In this document: one piece after another, positions 50,821 to 59,268 of the stretch
Numbering within the stretch: the first letter of the stretch is position 1
Layout: the number at the start of each line of letters is the position of its first letter
Source: Fredericiella sp963839515
GTDB taxonomy: Bacteria; Chloroflexota; Anaerolineae; Caldilineales; Caldilineaceae
NCBI GenBank assembly: GCA_963839515.1
Contig: CAWIVN010000025.1
Span: 130,207 to 194,206 of the forward strand
DNA: 64,000 nt
Reading direction: 5' to 3'
Program-made: the position numbers and the translations under genes
Notes under the pieces: model-generated
The model's input: only the letters and a program-made list of their open reading frames with translations
Told to the model about the DNA's origin: nothing
Databases searched by the model: none

Positions 50821-51747
50821 ATGGCTACTACTTCATCACCCGTCTACGCTGCACAATCCACGCGGCCGGCACGGCGCCGTAATTGGCGCCGCAATCTCAA
50901 GCCATACTTGTTTCTGGCGCCGCTGCTCATCCTCAACTTCATTGTGGTGATTGTGCCCTCAATCCTCAGCATTCGCTACGCCTTCACCGACTGGTCGGGC
51001 ATGGGGCCTGCCACCTATGTCGGTCTCGCCAACTTCCAGGAGATGTTCTCCGACAGCGTCTACTGGAAGGCGATCTGGAACAATGTGCGTTGGACGCTGG
51101 TCTTTCTCACCGTGCCTGTGGCCATGGGTTTGATCGGCGCCACCCTGCTCTCGTCGATCAGGCGCGGGCAGATGCTCTTTCGCACGCTCTACTTCATCCC
51201 CTACGTGCTGGCCAGCGTGGTCAACACCTATATCTGGAAACTGGTCCTCAACCCGGTCTTTGGCGTCGGTCCCTGGCTGGCCGAACGCGGCTTCCCTTGG
51301 CTTGATATCCGCTTCTTTGGCTCGGCCGCTACTGCCCTCTACGCAGTGGCCTTTGTCGATAACTGGCACTTCTGGGGCTTCCTGGTCGTGCTCTACCTGG
51401 CTGCCATGCAGAGCGTCGAAGCACAGCTCTACGAAGCCGCCCGCATCGAAGGCGCCTCACGCTGGCAGGAATTCTGGAACGTGACTGTCCCTGGCATCCG
51501 CCCGACGCTCACCTTCACACTTATCATGATCATGATCTGGTCGTTCCTGGTCTTTGACTACATCTACCTGCTCACGCAGGGCGGGCCCGCCAACTCCTCC
51601 GAAGTGCTGGCCACGCTCACCTACCAGACGGCCTTCTATAGCTTCCGCGTGGGCTATGCCACGGCCATCGCCCTTACCATGACGTTCTTCTCAGCCATCT
51701 TTATCAGCCTGTTTGCGATCCTGCGCCGCATCGGGTGGGAGGTATAG
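50821..51747 (+). CDS. ABC sugar transporter permease (MalF-type)
   Basis: 308 residues, six membrane helices. PYLFLAPLLILNFIVVIVPS, YAFTDWSGMGPATYVGLANF and the EAA loop YEAARIEGASRWQEFWNVTV are typical of CUT1-family permeases, followed by GGPANSSEVLATLTYQTAF. ATG 50821 has AAAGGAG upstream. It starts 17 bases after the long hairpin and ends 1 base before the second permease start. No ATPase subunit gene is present here; a shared MsmK-like ATPase elsewhere is presumed. Confidence 0.93.
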   Translation: MATTSSPVYAAQSTRPARRRNWRRNLKPYLFLAPLLILNFIVVIVPSILSIRYAFTDWSGMGPATYVGLANFQEMFSDSVYWKAIWNNVRWTLVFLTVPVAMGLIGATLLSSIRRGQMLFRTLYFIPYVLASVVNTYIWKLVLNPVFGVGPWLAERGFPWLDIRFFGSAATALYAVAFVDNWHFWGFLVVLYLAAMQSVEAQLYEAARIEGASRWQEFWNVTVPGIRPTLTFTLIMIMIWSFLVFDYIYLLTQGGPANSSEVLATLTYQTAFYSFRVGYATAIALTMTFFSAIFISLFAILRRIGWEV

Positions 51748-51748
51748 C

Positions 51749-52582
51749 ATGTTTCGCTCCAAGCGCGAACCGTCCCGCATTCCCAGCTACATCGTCCTGG
51801 CGCTCCTGGCTATCTTTGCCGTCGGACCCGTCGTGCTGCTGGCGCTCAACTCGCTCAAGACGACCAACGAAATTCGTGCCAATCCCTTCGGCCTTCCCAC
51901 CAACTGGCTCTTCGGCAACTATGCCGATGCCTGGGTCCAAGGTAATTTCGCGACCACAGTCGTTAACACTCTGATCCTCACCAGCGGCACGATCGCCGCC
52001 GTCGTCGTCATCGGCGGTCTCGCCGCCTTTGCTCTTTCGCGCTTCCGCTTCCCCGGCGCCGACGCTATCGCCTTCTACCTGCTGGTTGGCACCTCCGTGC
52101 CTGCCCTGGTCTTTATGGTGCCGCTTTACTTCATGTGGGCCCAGGTGGGGCTGATCAACAGCCTCTTCGGCCTCATCATTATCTACGCCGCACTCCATGC
52201 GCCCTTCGCCACCTACCTGCTGCGTTCGTTTATGATCTCTATCCCCGCCGACTTCGAAGAAGCGGCGCGCATCGACGGCGCCAACGACCTGCAGGTCATG
52301 ACCCAGGTCATCCTCCCCCTCTCCTGGCCCGGTTTTATGACGATGGTACTCGTGGTTGGCCTGGCCGTCTGGAATGAGTTCCTGTTTGCCGTCACGTTCC
52401 TACAGCGCGCAGAACTCAAGCCGATTGCCACCAGCGTCCAGGCGTTCCAATCGAGGTTCCAGCGCGACTGGGGCCTTACCAGCGCCGCCTCCATGATCAT
52501 GGTGCTGCCCATTATCGTGCTCTTCCTGCTGCTCCAGCGCCAATTTATTGAAGGACTGACCAAGGGCGGGCTTAAGGGTTAG
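51749..52582 (+). CDS. ABC sugar transporter permease (MalG-type)
   Basis: 277 residues, six helices. SYIVLALLAIFAVGPVVLLA, LNSLKTTNEI, the LFGNYADAWVQGNF loop, and the EAA motif FEEAARIDGANDLQVMTQVIL. This is the partner of the MalF-type permease upstream. The start at 51749 is preferred over 51713 because it follows the preceding stop and a GGGAGG site. Confidence 0.93.
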   Translation: MFRSKREPSRIPSYIVLALLAIFAVGPVVLLALNSLKTTNEIRANPFGLPTNWLFGNYADAWVQGNFATTVVNTLILTSGTIAAVVVIGGLAAFALSRFRFPGADAIAFYLLVGTSVPALVFMVPLYFMWAQVGLINSLFGLIIIYAALHAPFATYLLRSFMISIPADFEEAARIDGANDLQVMTQVILPLSWPGFMTMVLVVGLAVWNEFLFAVTFLQRAELKPIATSVQAFQSRFQRDWGLTSAASMIMVLPIIVLFLLLQRQFIEGLTKGGLKG

Positions 52583-52612
52583 GCCGCCTCACGCGAAAGG
52601 AAACACCGAACC

Positions 52613-54802
52613 ATGCCCCTTCCCCAAACTCTTCCCGCCGACTATCTCGAGCGCACCTACGCCGGCGTCCTGGGCAAAATCATCGGCGTCTATCTCGGCC
52701 GCCCCTTTGAAGGCTGGACCTACGACCGCATCATGGCCGAGCTGGGCGAGGTCTGGTACTATGTCCACGAACGCAAGAACGTACCCCTGATCGTGACCGA
52801 CGACGATATCTCCGGCACCTTTACCTTCCTGCGCGCCCTGCCCGACTACGGCAACCGCCGCGACCTGACGCCGGCGCAGATCGGCCAGTCCTGGCTCAAC
52901 TACATCATCGAACAGCGCACGATCCTCTGGTGGGGCGGCATGGGCAACTCCACCGAGCACACCGCCTTCCTGCGCCTCAAGAGCGGCGTCCCCGCCCCCC
53001 AGAGCGGCTCGATCGCCCTCAACGGCAAGGTGGTGGCCGAACAGATCGGCTCGCAGATCTTTATCGACGGCTGGGCCATGGTCGCGCCCGGCGACCCCGA
53101 GCTGGCCGCCGACTTCGCCCGCCGCGCCGCCAGCGTCTCGCACGACGGCGAAGCCATCTACGGCGCCCAGGTGATCGCCGCGATGGAGGCGCAGGCCTAT
53201 GTCGAAAACGATATCCAAACGCTGATCGACACCGCCCTGCGCTTTATCCCCTCCAGCTCGATCATCTACCGCCTGATCAACGAGATCCGCGAGTGGCACG
53301 CCTCCGACCCCGACTGGCGCAAGACGCGCGAGCAGATCGCCGCCTTCTACGGCTACGACAAGTACGGCGGCAACTGTCACATGGTGCCCAACCACGCCCT
53401 CATCATCCACGCCCTCCTCCATGGCGACGACGACTTCCAGAAGTCGCTCATGATCGTCAATACCAGCGGCTGGGACACCGACTGCAACTCGGGCAATGTC
53501 GGCTGCCTGCTCGGCATCAAGAACGGCCTGGCGGGCATCGACGCCGGCCCCGACTGGCGCGGGCCGGTCGCCGACCGCATGTACCTAGCCACCGCCGAAG
53601 GCGGCCGCGGCATCACCGACGCCGCCGCCGAGGCCGTCCACATCGTCAACAGCGGCCGCGCCCTCGCCGGCCAGGAGCCCATCGCTCCCAAGCACGGCGC
53701 ACGCTTCCATTTCGACCTGCCCGGCGCCGTCCAGGGCTTTATGCCCGAAGACAGCCCCGAGGTGCGCGGCGCCGTCACGGTCGAGAACGTCCCCGGCCAC
53801 AGTGCGGCGGGAAGCCGCAGCCTGGCCCTGCGCTACGCCGGGCTGGCGCCCGGCCGCCCGGCCCGCGTCGCCACCCCCACCTTCATCCCCTCGCGCCAGG
53901 TGGCCGACTACTTCCTCAAGCGCGGCTACGCCCTCTTCGCCTCGCCCACGCTCTATGCCGGGCAGACGCTGCAGGCCGCGCTGGCGGCCGATACCCAGAA
54001 CGCCGCGCCCCTATGCGCCAACCTGTACGTGGCCGTCTATGGCGCCGACGACGAGCTGTTCCTCCTGCGCGGCCCGCAGGCCGAGCTGCAGCCCGGCGCC
54101 GGCGAACTGCTGACCTGGCAGCTCCCCAGCACCGGCGGCCGCCCTATCGCCGCCGTCGGCGTCGAACTGAGCCGTGAGGCAGGCGCCGGGGGCGACGGCC
54201 ATGGCAGCGCCGGCGCAGGCAGCGGTTCCGTCTATCTCGACTACCTCACCTGGGACGGCGCACCCAACACCGTGCTGGCCAGGCCCGAGGGCGACGGCGT
54301 CATGTGGCGCCGCGCCTGGGTGGACGGCGTGGACCAGTACGAAGGCCGCTGGTGGGAAGCCTACCGCCTCGTGCAGAACAGCGGCCGCGGTCTCCTCATC
54401 CACGGCGGCCGCGACTGGACCGACTACCAGGTCTCCTCCTCGATCACGCTGCACATGGCCGCCGCCGCCGGCCTGGCCGCCCGCGTACAGGGTATGCGCC
54501 GCTACTATGCCCTGCTTCTGCGCCGCAACGGCAAGGCCCAGCTGATCAAGGCGCTCGACGGCGACACGGTCCTCGCCGAGACGGACTTCGCCTGGGAGTT
54601 TGGCGAGACGCACGACTTTGCCCTCACCGTCGCCGGCAGCCGCATCAGCGCCGCCATCGACGGCAAAACGCTCTTCACCGTCAGCGACGACGGCGACGAT
54701 GGCGCCGGCAGCGGCGCACCCCTCACCGGCGGTGGTGTCGCCTTTGTCGTCGAAGAGGGCCGCGTCATGAGCGACTCTATGACGATCGCTCCCATCGCCT
54801 AG
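52613..54802 (+). CDS. ADP-ribosylglycohydrolase-family enzyme with C-terminal sandwich domain
   Basis: 729 residues. About 1-375 is an ADP-ribosylglycohydrolase fold: AGVLGKIIGVYLGRPFEGW, VTDDDISG (the metal-binding TDDD near 61-64), GGMGNSTEHTAF, HDGEAIYGAQ and NTSGWDTDCNSGNVGCL with GWDTD near 285. The rest is a two-part beta-sandwich, including a LamG/concanavalin-like piece (IHGGRDWTDYQVSSSITLHM). In a sugar-uptake operon the family often acts on N- or O-glycosides, so a ribosyl- or glycosyl-hydrolase role in catabolism is more likely than protein de-ADP-ribosylation. No signal peptide. Confidence 0.85.
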   Translation: MPLPQTLPADYLERTYAGVLGKIIGVYLGRPFEGWTYDRIMAELGEVWYYVHERKNVPLIVTDDDISGTFTFLRALPDYGNRRDLTPAQIGQSWLNYIIEQRTILWWGGMGNSTEHTAFLRLKSGVPAPQSGSIALNGKVVAEQIGSQIFIDGWAMVAPGDPELAADFARRAASVSHDGEAIYGAQVIAAMEAQAYVENDIQTLIDTALRFIPSSSIIYRLINEIREWHASDPDWRKTREQIAAFYGYDKYGGNCHMVPNHALIIHALLHGDDDFQKSLMIVNTSGWDTDCNSGNVGCLLGIKNGLAGIDAGPDWRGPVADRMYLATAEGGRGITDAAAEAVHIVNSGRALAGQEPIAPKHGARFHFDLPGAVQGFMPEDSPEVRGAVTVENVPGHSAAGSRSLALRYAGLAPGRPARVATPTFIPSRQVADYFLKRGYALFASPTLYAGQTLQAALAADTQNAAPLCANLYVAVYGADDELFLLRGPQAELQPGAGELLTWQLPSTGGRPIAAVGVELSREAGAGGDGHGSAGAGSGSVYLDYLTWDGAPNTVLARPEGDGVMWRRAWVDGVDQYEGRWWEAYRLVQNSGRGLLIHGGRDWTDYQVSSSITLHMAAAAGLAARVQGMRRYYALLLRRNGKAQLIKALDGDTVLAETDFAWEFGETHDFALTVAGSRISAAIDGKTLFTVSDDGDDGAGSGAPLTGGGVAFVVEEGRVMSDSMTIAPIA

Positions 54803-54821
54803 GACGCCTGTCATCTCACCT

Positions 54822-54847
54822 GGAAGGGCGCTGGTCAGCGCCCTTCC
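54822..54847 (+). terminator. Hairpin after ABC operon, probable terminator
   Basis: GGAAGGGCGCTG, two bases, then CAGCGCCCTTCC, a perfect 12-bp stem, 20 bases after the glycohydrolase stop and followed by the T-poor GTTCTAT. Probable but weak intrinsic terminator. Confidence 0.65.
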
Positions 54848-54993
54848 GTTCTATCAACGTCCAGTGCGCACGCCCTCGTGCGCATCCCAGCCCCGCCCGT
54901 TCCCCCAAGAAGCCCACGGCGACTGTGCAGGAGCTCCTCCTCAATTGTCAGCAAATCGAAAGCTCTGCGACGTTGTCTTGCAAAATATATCGC

Positions 54994-54999
54994 TATAAT
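54994..54999 (+). promoter_or_regulatory. -10 box (TATAAT) before the TSP3-repeat gene
   Basis: A consensus TATAAT lies 78 bases before the ATG at 55078. TTGTCT at 54973-54978 is a possible -35 at a short 15-base spacing. Confidence 0.5.
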
Positions 55000-55077
55000 T
55001 CCATCTACCATACAGGTCGCCGAAGCAGTCGATAACCCTGTCGGCTGCTCACGCCCGTTATCCAGGAGGATTCGCCC

Positions 55078-55680
55078 ATGCCCAATCGCAGGCTTCTCGC
55101 CATTGTCGCTGCACTCATACTGCTGCTTCTTGCCACTGGAATTGTCTTTGCCCAAGGCACAGCGCCCACTGCTGCCGCGCCTGCCGATGCGGACGGCGAC
55201 GGCCTGCCCGACGCCTGGGAGATCCAGTACAACCTCAATCCCAACAATGGCAACGGCATCCACGGCGCCATGGGCGACCCCGATCGTGACGGGCTGCCCA
55301 ACGGCGACGAGTATGCCAACGGCACCAACCCGCGCAACGCCGACACGGATGGCGACGGCCTGCCCGACCTGTGGGAGGTCGAGAACCTGACCGACCCGCT
55401 CCACGGCGACGGGGACTTGAGCGCCAACGGCGATCTAGACGGCGACGGCCTGCTCAACAAGGACGAGATGGCGCGCGGGGTCGACCCGCTCAACTGGGAC
55501 ACGGACGGCGACGGCCTGCCCGACGGCTGGGAGGTGGGCGAGGGCATCAAGCCCAACGACAATCGCGGCCGCAACGGCGCCAACGGCGATGCCCGCGGCC
55601 GCGGCGAAAGCAACCGCGCCAGGTTTGACCGCCTGAACGACGACTTCGTGCCGCCGGTGCCGCACCGTCCTCACCCGTAA
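55078..55680 (+). CDS. Secreted thrombospondin type-3/EF-hand-like calcium-repeat protein
   Basis: 200 residues. The signal peptide core LLAIVAALILLLLATGIV is followed by four Asp-rich loops of the TSP3 type (ADADGDGLPDAWE, DPDRDGLPNGDE, NADTDGDGLPDLWE, DLDGDGLLNKDE, NWDTDGDGLPDGWE), which bind calcium. The tail is Asn/Arg-rich. No enzyme motif. The same loops occur at the end of the downstream 1162-residue protein, 21 bases away, so the two are probably co-expressed. ATG 55078 is preceded by AGGAGG. Confidence 0.85.
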   Translation: MPNRRLLAIVAALILLLLATGIVFAQGTAPTAAAPADADGDGLPDAWEIQYNLNPNNGNGIHGAMGDPDRDGLPNGDEYANGTNPRNADTDGDGLPDLWEVENLTDPLHGDGDLSANGDLDGDGLLNKDEMARGVDPLNWDTDGDGLPDGWEVGEGIKPNDNRGRNGANGDARGRGESNRARFDRLNDDFVPPVPHRPHP

Positions 55681-55701
55681 CCTTAACCCGAGGGGTAACT
55701 C

Positions 55702-58700
55702 ATGCTGATCAACCACCGCCTTGCCGGGCTCAACCGGCGCTTTCACATCATTGCCCTCGTCGCCCTTGCGGCGACGCTTATTGCGCTCCGCTCGGCGCAG
55801 GCGCAGTCCGGCGTCTGCACGACCAGCAGCAACGGCTACACCGTCACGGTCTGCCTCACGCAGCCGGCCGACGGCGCCACGGTCAGCGGCCTCACCACGG
55901 TGACCGCCACGGCCACCGTCACCGGCTCCAGCTCGGGCATCGGCAAGCTGCTCTTCTCGCTTGACGGCGGCTATCTGCTCACCGACTTCCAGTCGCCCTA
56001 TACCTACCAGCTGCCGACCGACACCATTGCCAACGGCGCGCACACGCTCTCGGTGTATGCCATCATGCGCGACGGCTTCGAGAGCTCGGCGCCGGCCGTG
56101 ACGCTCAACTTCGCCAATGCCGGCGTACCCCCCATCGGCACCTTTACGCCGGTCACACCGGGGCCGCGCCCCGCCGGGCAGTCGCTGATCATGGCCGCCG
56201 TCGGCGACGGCGCCAGCGGCGAAGCCAATGCCGGCCTGGTCACGCAGATGATCGACGGCTGGAACCCCGACGTCTTCCTCTACCTGGGCGACGTCTACGA
56301 CAAGGGCACCTATCCCGAGTTCTACAACTGGTACGGCCAGCCCAACGTCGACTACGGCCTCTTCCGTGACGTGACCAACCCGATTGTCGGCAACCACGAG
56401 TATGAGAACGGCGCCGCGCCCGGCTACTTCCGCTACTGGAACAACGTGCCCAACTACTACAGCTACAACGCCGGCGGCTGGCACTTCATCGCCCTCAACT
56501 CCACGAATGAGTACAACCAGCGGGCGCCCACGTCTCCGCAGTACCAGTGGCTGGTCGACGACCTCAACAGCAACAACACGCCCTGCTCGCTCGCCTACTT
56601 CCACCACCCCGTGCTCAGCGTGGGGCCGCAGAGCGACACGACGGCAATGAACGGCATGTGGAGCCTGCTGGCGCAGGCGGGTGTGGACATGGTGCTGACC
56701 GGCCACGACCACAGCTACCAGCGCTGGAAGCCGCTCGACGCCGACCTCAACCTCAGCGCGGGGGGCACGACCCACTTTGTCAACGGTGCCGGCGGCCACG
56801 GCGTGCAGGGCGCGGTGCGCGAGGATTCACGCCTGGACGTGATGTATGGCAACCCCGCCAACAGCTATGGCGCCATGTACTTCAAGCTCAACCCCAAGGG
56901 CGCCGAGTACCGCTACTACAACACCGCCGGCCAGCTGCTCGACCAGGGCATCGTCCCTTGCTCGGGCACGAGCGACACCACGGCCCCTATGGCACCCAGC
57001 AGCCTGGTCGCCACGAACTCTGCCAGCGGCCAGGTGGCACTGAGCTGGAATGCGGCCTGGGACGAAACCGGCGTCGCCGGCTATGGCCTCTATCGCGACG
57101 GTGTCCTGATCGCCACCGTGGGCGGCGCCGAGACGAGCTATGTGGACATGAACGTGGGTCTCGGCGTCACCTACAGCTACCAGGTGGATGCCGTGGACCC
57201 CGGCGGCCGTCGCTCGGCCAAGTCCAACACCGCCACCGTCACGCGGCCCGACCAGATCACCCTGGTCTTCAACCCGACCGCCGACACCTATGTGAATGGC
57301 GACGTTCCCACCACCAACTACGGTCTGAACGTGGCGCTCAAGGCGGACGCCTCGCCCGACATCCAGAGCTTCCTGCGCTTCAACGTCCAGGGCATCGCCG
57401 GCACCATCAACAGCGCCACGCTGCGCCTCTATGCCAACAACGGCTCCACCTTGGGCTACCAGGTCTACCCCGTGACCGGCAGCTGGAGTGAGACGGTCAC
57501 CACCTACAGCGACAAGCCTGCCGCCGGCAGCCAGGTTGCGACCTCCGGCAGCTACGTGACCGGTTCGTGGGGATCGGCCAACTTGATGCCGCTCGTGACC
57601 GGCAACGGCGAGATCAACATCGCCCTCAAGACCACCAGCAACACCTCGCTGAGCTACAGCAGCCGCGAGGGCGCCAACCCGCCGCAGCTCGTGGTCAACA
57701 TCTCGGCCAACCCGCCCACCCCCACGGCGACCGCAACTGCCACCCCAACGCCTACTCCGCTGCCCGCAGGCGGCGCCATCACCTTGACCCCCGTCGCCGA
57801 TGCCTACGTGGACGGCGCCCAGGCTGGGGTCAACTACGGCACCAATGTCTCGCTGCGCGCCGACGCCTCGCCCGACCAGCGCAGCTACTTGCGTTTCACC
57901 GTGCCGGGCGGCCTTGGCACGATCACTAGTGCCACCTTGCGGGTCTACGCCAACACTGCCTCCACCACCGGCCATCGCATCAGCCGGACCGACGGCGGCT
58001 GGACGGAGGCGGGCATCAACTTCAACAACAAGCCCGCCACCATTGGCAGCCCGGTTGGCACCTCCGGCGGAGTGACCGCCGGCACATGGACCCAGGTGAA
58101 CGTGCTCGACGCCCTGAATGCCATCGGCGGCAATGGCGACCTCAACCTGCTGATCGATACTACCAGCAGCACCGGCGTGCGCTACGACAGCCGCCAGGGG
58201 CCGAACCCGCCGCAGCTCGTCATCCAGACTGCGACGCAGTCCGCCCCCACCAACACGCCGGCACCGACAGCTACGTCGACGCCTACCAGCACGCCCTTGC
58301 CGGGTGACACGCCGACAAACACACCGACGAGCACACCGACGGCGACTTCGACGACGGTTGCGGCCGCAGGGACACTTACCTTCACGCCGCTCGAGGACGC
58401 CTATGTGAATGACGCTGCACCTGACACCAAGTATGGTGCGGCGACAAACCTGCGTGTCGACAGCAGCGCCCCCATCCAGCGCAGCTACCTGCGCTTCGAC
58501 GTGCAAGGCGTGGGGGGCGCGGTGACAAAGGCCACGCTGCGTGTCTTCGCTGCCAGCGGCTCCACCTTAGGCTACGAGGTGCGCGCGGTTGCGGGCAGCT
58601 GGACGGAGGCAGCCGTCACCTACAACAACGCGCCGGGTGTCGGGACCGCGGCCGCCGGCGTCTCCAACAAGCCCTTCACCACCGGCACCTGGACCACGGT

Positions 58701-59190
58701 GGATGTCACCACACAAGTCGTCGGCAACGGCCTGCTCGACCTGGCGCTGACCCCCCTCAGCAGCACCGGCATCAACTTCAACAGCCGCGAAGGCACCAAC
58801 CCGCCGCAGCTCGTCGTCGAGTACGGTGGCGGCGCGCAAGCCGCCATGGCAGCTGCGCTGGCGGCACCCGCCGCGTTCGACCTGCCGCCCGACAACATCG
58901 ACACGGACGGCGACGGCGCACCCGATGCCGTCGAACTGCTCAACGACGGCAACCCAACCGTGCCCGACACGGACGGCGACGGCCTGCTCGACCTCTGGGA
59001 GATCGAGAACGGCCTCTCGCCTGCCGATGCTGAAGACCGCGACGGCGCCCTGGGCGACCCCGACGGCGACGGCATCGCCAACCTCGACGAGCAGCGCAAC
59101 GGCACCGACCCCCTCAACGGGGCCGACCTGCCGCTGCTGCCCGACGGCATCAAGCCCACCCTCTTCCTGCCGTTCGTGGGCAACCAGTAG
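55702..59190 (+). CDS. Secreted metallophosphoesterase with FN3, three DNRLRE-type and TSP3 domains
   Basis: 1162 residues. Signal peptide to about residue 33, an Ig-like domain, then a calcineurin-like metallophosphoesterase (about 160-420): AAVGDGASGEAN, LYLGDVYDKGTY, IVGNHEYENG, AYFHHPV and LTGHDHSYQRW, with metal ligands complete. FN3-like residues 430-510. Three DNRLRE/CBM96-like domains near 520, 693 and 891, each with a SYLRF-type strand, are separated by Thr-Pro linkers. TSP3 loops (about 1060-1150) and terminal LFLPFVGNQ. Substrate unknown; extracellular nucleotide or phospholipid phosphate scavenging is possible. Confidence 0.88.
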   Translation: MLINHRLAGLNRRFHIIALVALAATLIALRSAQAQSGVCTTSSNGYTVTVCLTQPADGATVSGLTTVTATATVTGSSSGIGKLLFSLDGGYLLTDFQSPYTYQLPTDTIANGAHTLSVYAIMRDGFESSAPAVTLNFANAGVPPIGTFTPVTPGPRPAGQSLIMAAVGDGASGEANAGLVTQMIDGWNPDVFLYLGDVYDKGTYPEFYNWYGQPNVDYGLFRDVTNPIVGNHEYENGAAPGYFRYWNNVPNYYSYNAGGWHFIALNSTNEYNQRAPTSPQYQWLVDDLNSNNTPCSLAYFHHPVLSVGPQSDTTAMNGMWSLLAQAGVDMVLTGHDHSYQRWKPLDADLNLSAGGTTHFVNGAGGHGVQGAVREDSRLDVMYGNPANSYGAMYFKLNPKGAEYRYYNTAGQLLDQGIVPCSGTSDTTAPMAPSSLVATNSASGQVALSWNAAWDETGVAGYGLYRDGVLIATVGGAETSYVDMNVGLGVTYSYQVDAVDPGGRRSAKSNTATVTRPDQITLVFNPTADTYVNGDVPTTNYGLNVALKADASPDIQSFLRFNVQGIAGTINSATLRLYANNGSTLGYQVYPVTGSWSETVTTYSDKPAAGSQVATSGSYVTGSWGSANLMPLVTGNGEINIALKTTSNTSLSYSSREGANPPQLVVNISANPPTPTATATATPTPTPLPAGGAITLTPVADAYVDGAQAGVNYGTNVSLRADASPDQRSYLRFTVPGGLGTITSATLRVYANTASTTGHRISRTDGGWTEAGINFNNKPATIGSPVGTSGGVTAGTWTQVNVLDALNAIGGNGDLNLLIDTTSSTGVRYDSRQGPNPPQLVIQTATQSAPTNTPAPTATSTPTSTPLPGDTPTNTPTSTPTATSTTVAAAGTLTFTPLEDAYVNDAAPDTKYGAATNLRVDSSAPIQRSYLRFDVQGVGGAVTKATLRVFAASGSTLGYEVRAVAGSWTEAAVTYNNAPGVGTAAAGVSNKPFTTGTWTTVDVTTQVVGNGLLDLALTPLSSTGINFNSREGTNPPQLVVEYGGGAQAAMAAALAAPAAFDLPPDNIDTDGDGAPDAVELLNDGNPTVPDTDGDGLLDLWEIENGLSPADAEDRDGALGDPDGDGIANLDEQRNGTDPLNGADLPLLPDGIKPTLFLPFVGNQ

Positions 59191-59219
59191 CGGCAACAAG
59201 CCGCCCCCCGCGCGAAATA

Positions 59220-59246
59220 TCCCCGGGACCTTAAAGGTCCCGGGGA
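59220..59246. repeat. CCCCGGGACCTT palindrome between convergent genes
   Basis: TCCCCGGGACCTT, one A, then AAGGTCCCGGGGA, a 13-bp perfect palindrome between two convergent metallophosphoesterase genes. It matches the repeats at 6065-6155. It could serve as a bidirectional terminator, though without T-runs. Confidence 0.75.
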
Positions 59247-59268
59247 CATGGGGGACACCCCCCGTCTC

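Noticed and set aside
52930..54177. 415-codon plus-strand Arg-rich frame
   Set aside because: Alternative frame inside the ADP-ribosylglycohydrolase gene, low-complexity Arg/Pro, no family.
56827..58506. 559-codon minus-strand frame rich in Arg, Gly and Val
   Set aside because: Antisense to the DNRLRE region of the 1162-residue phosphoesterase; no domain.
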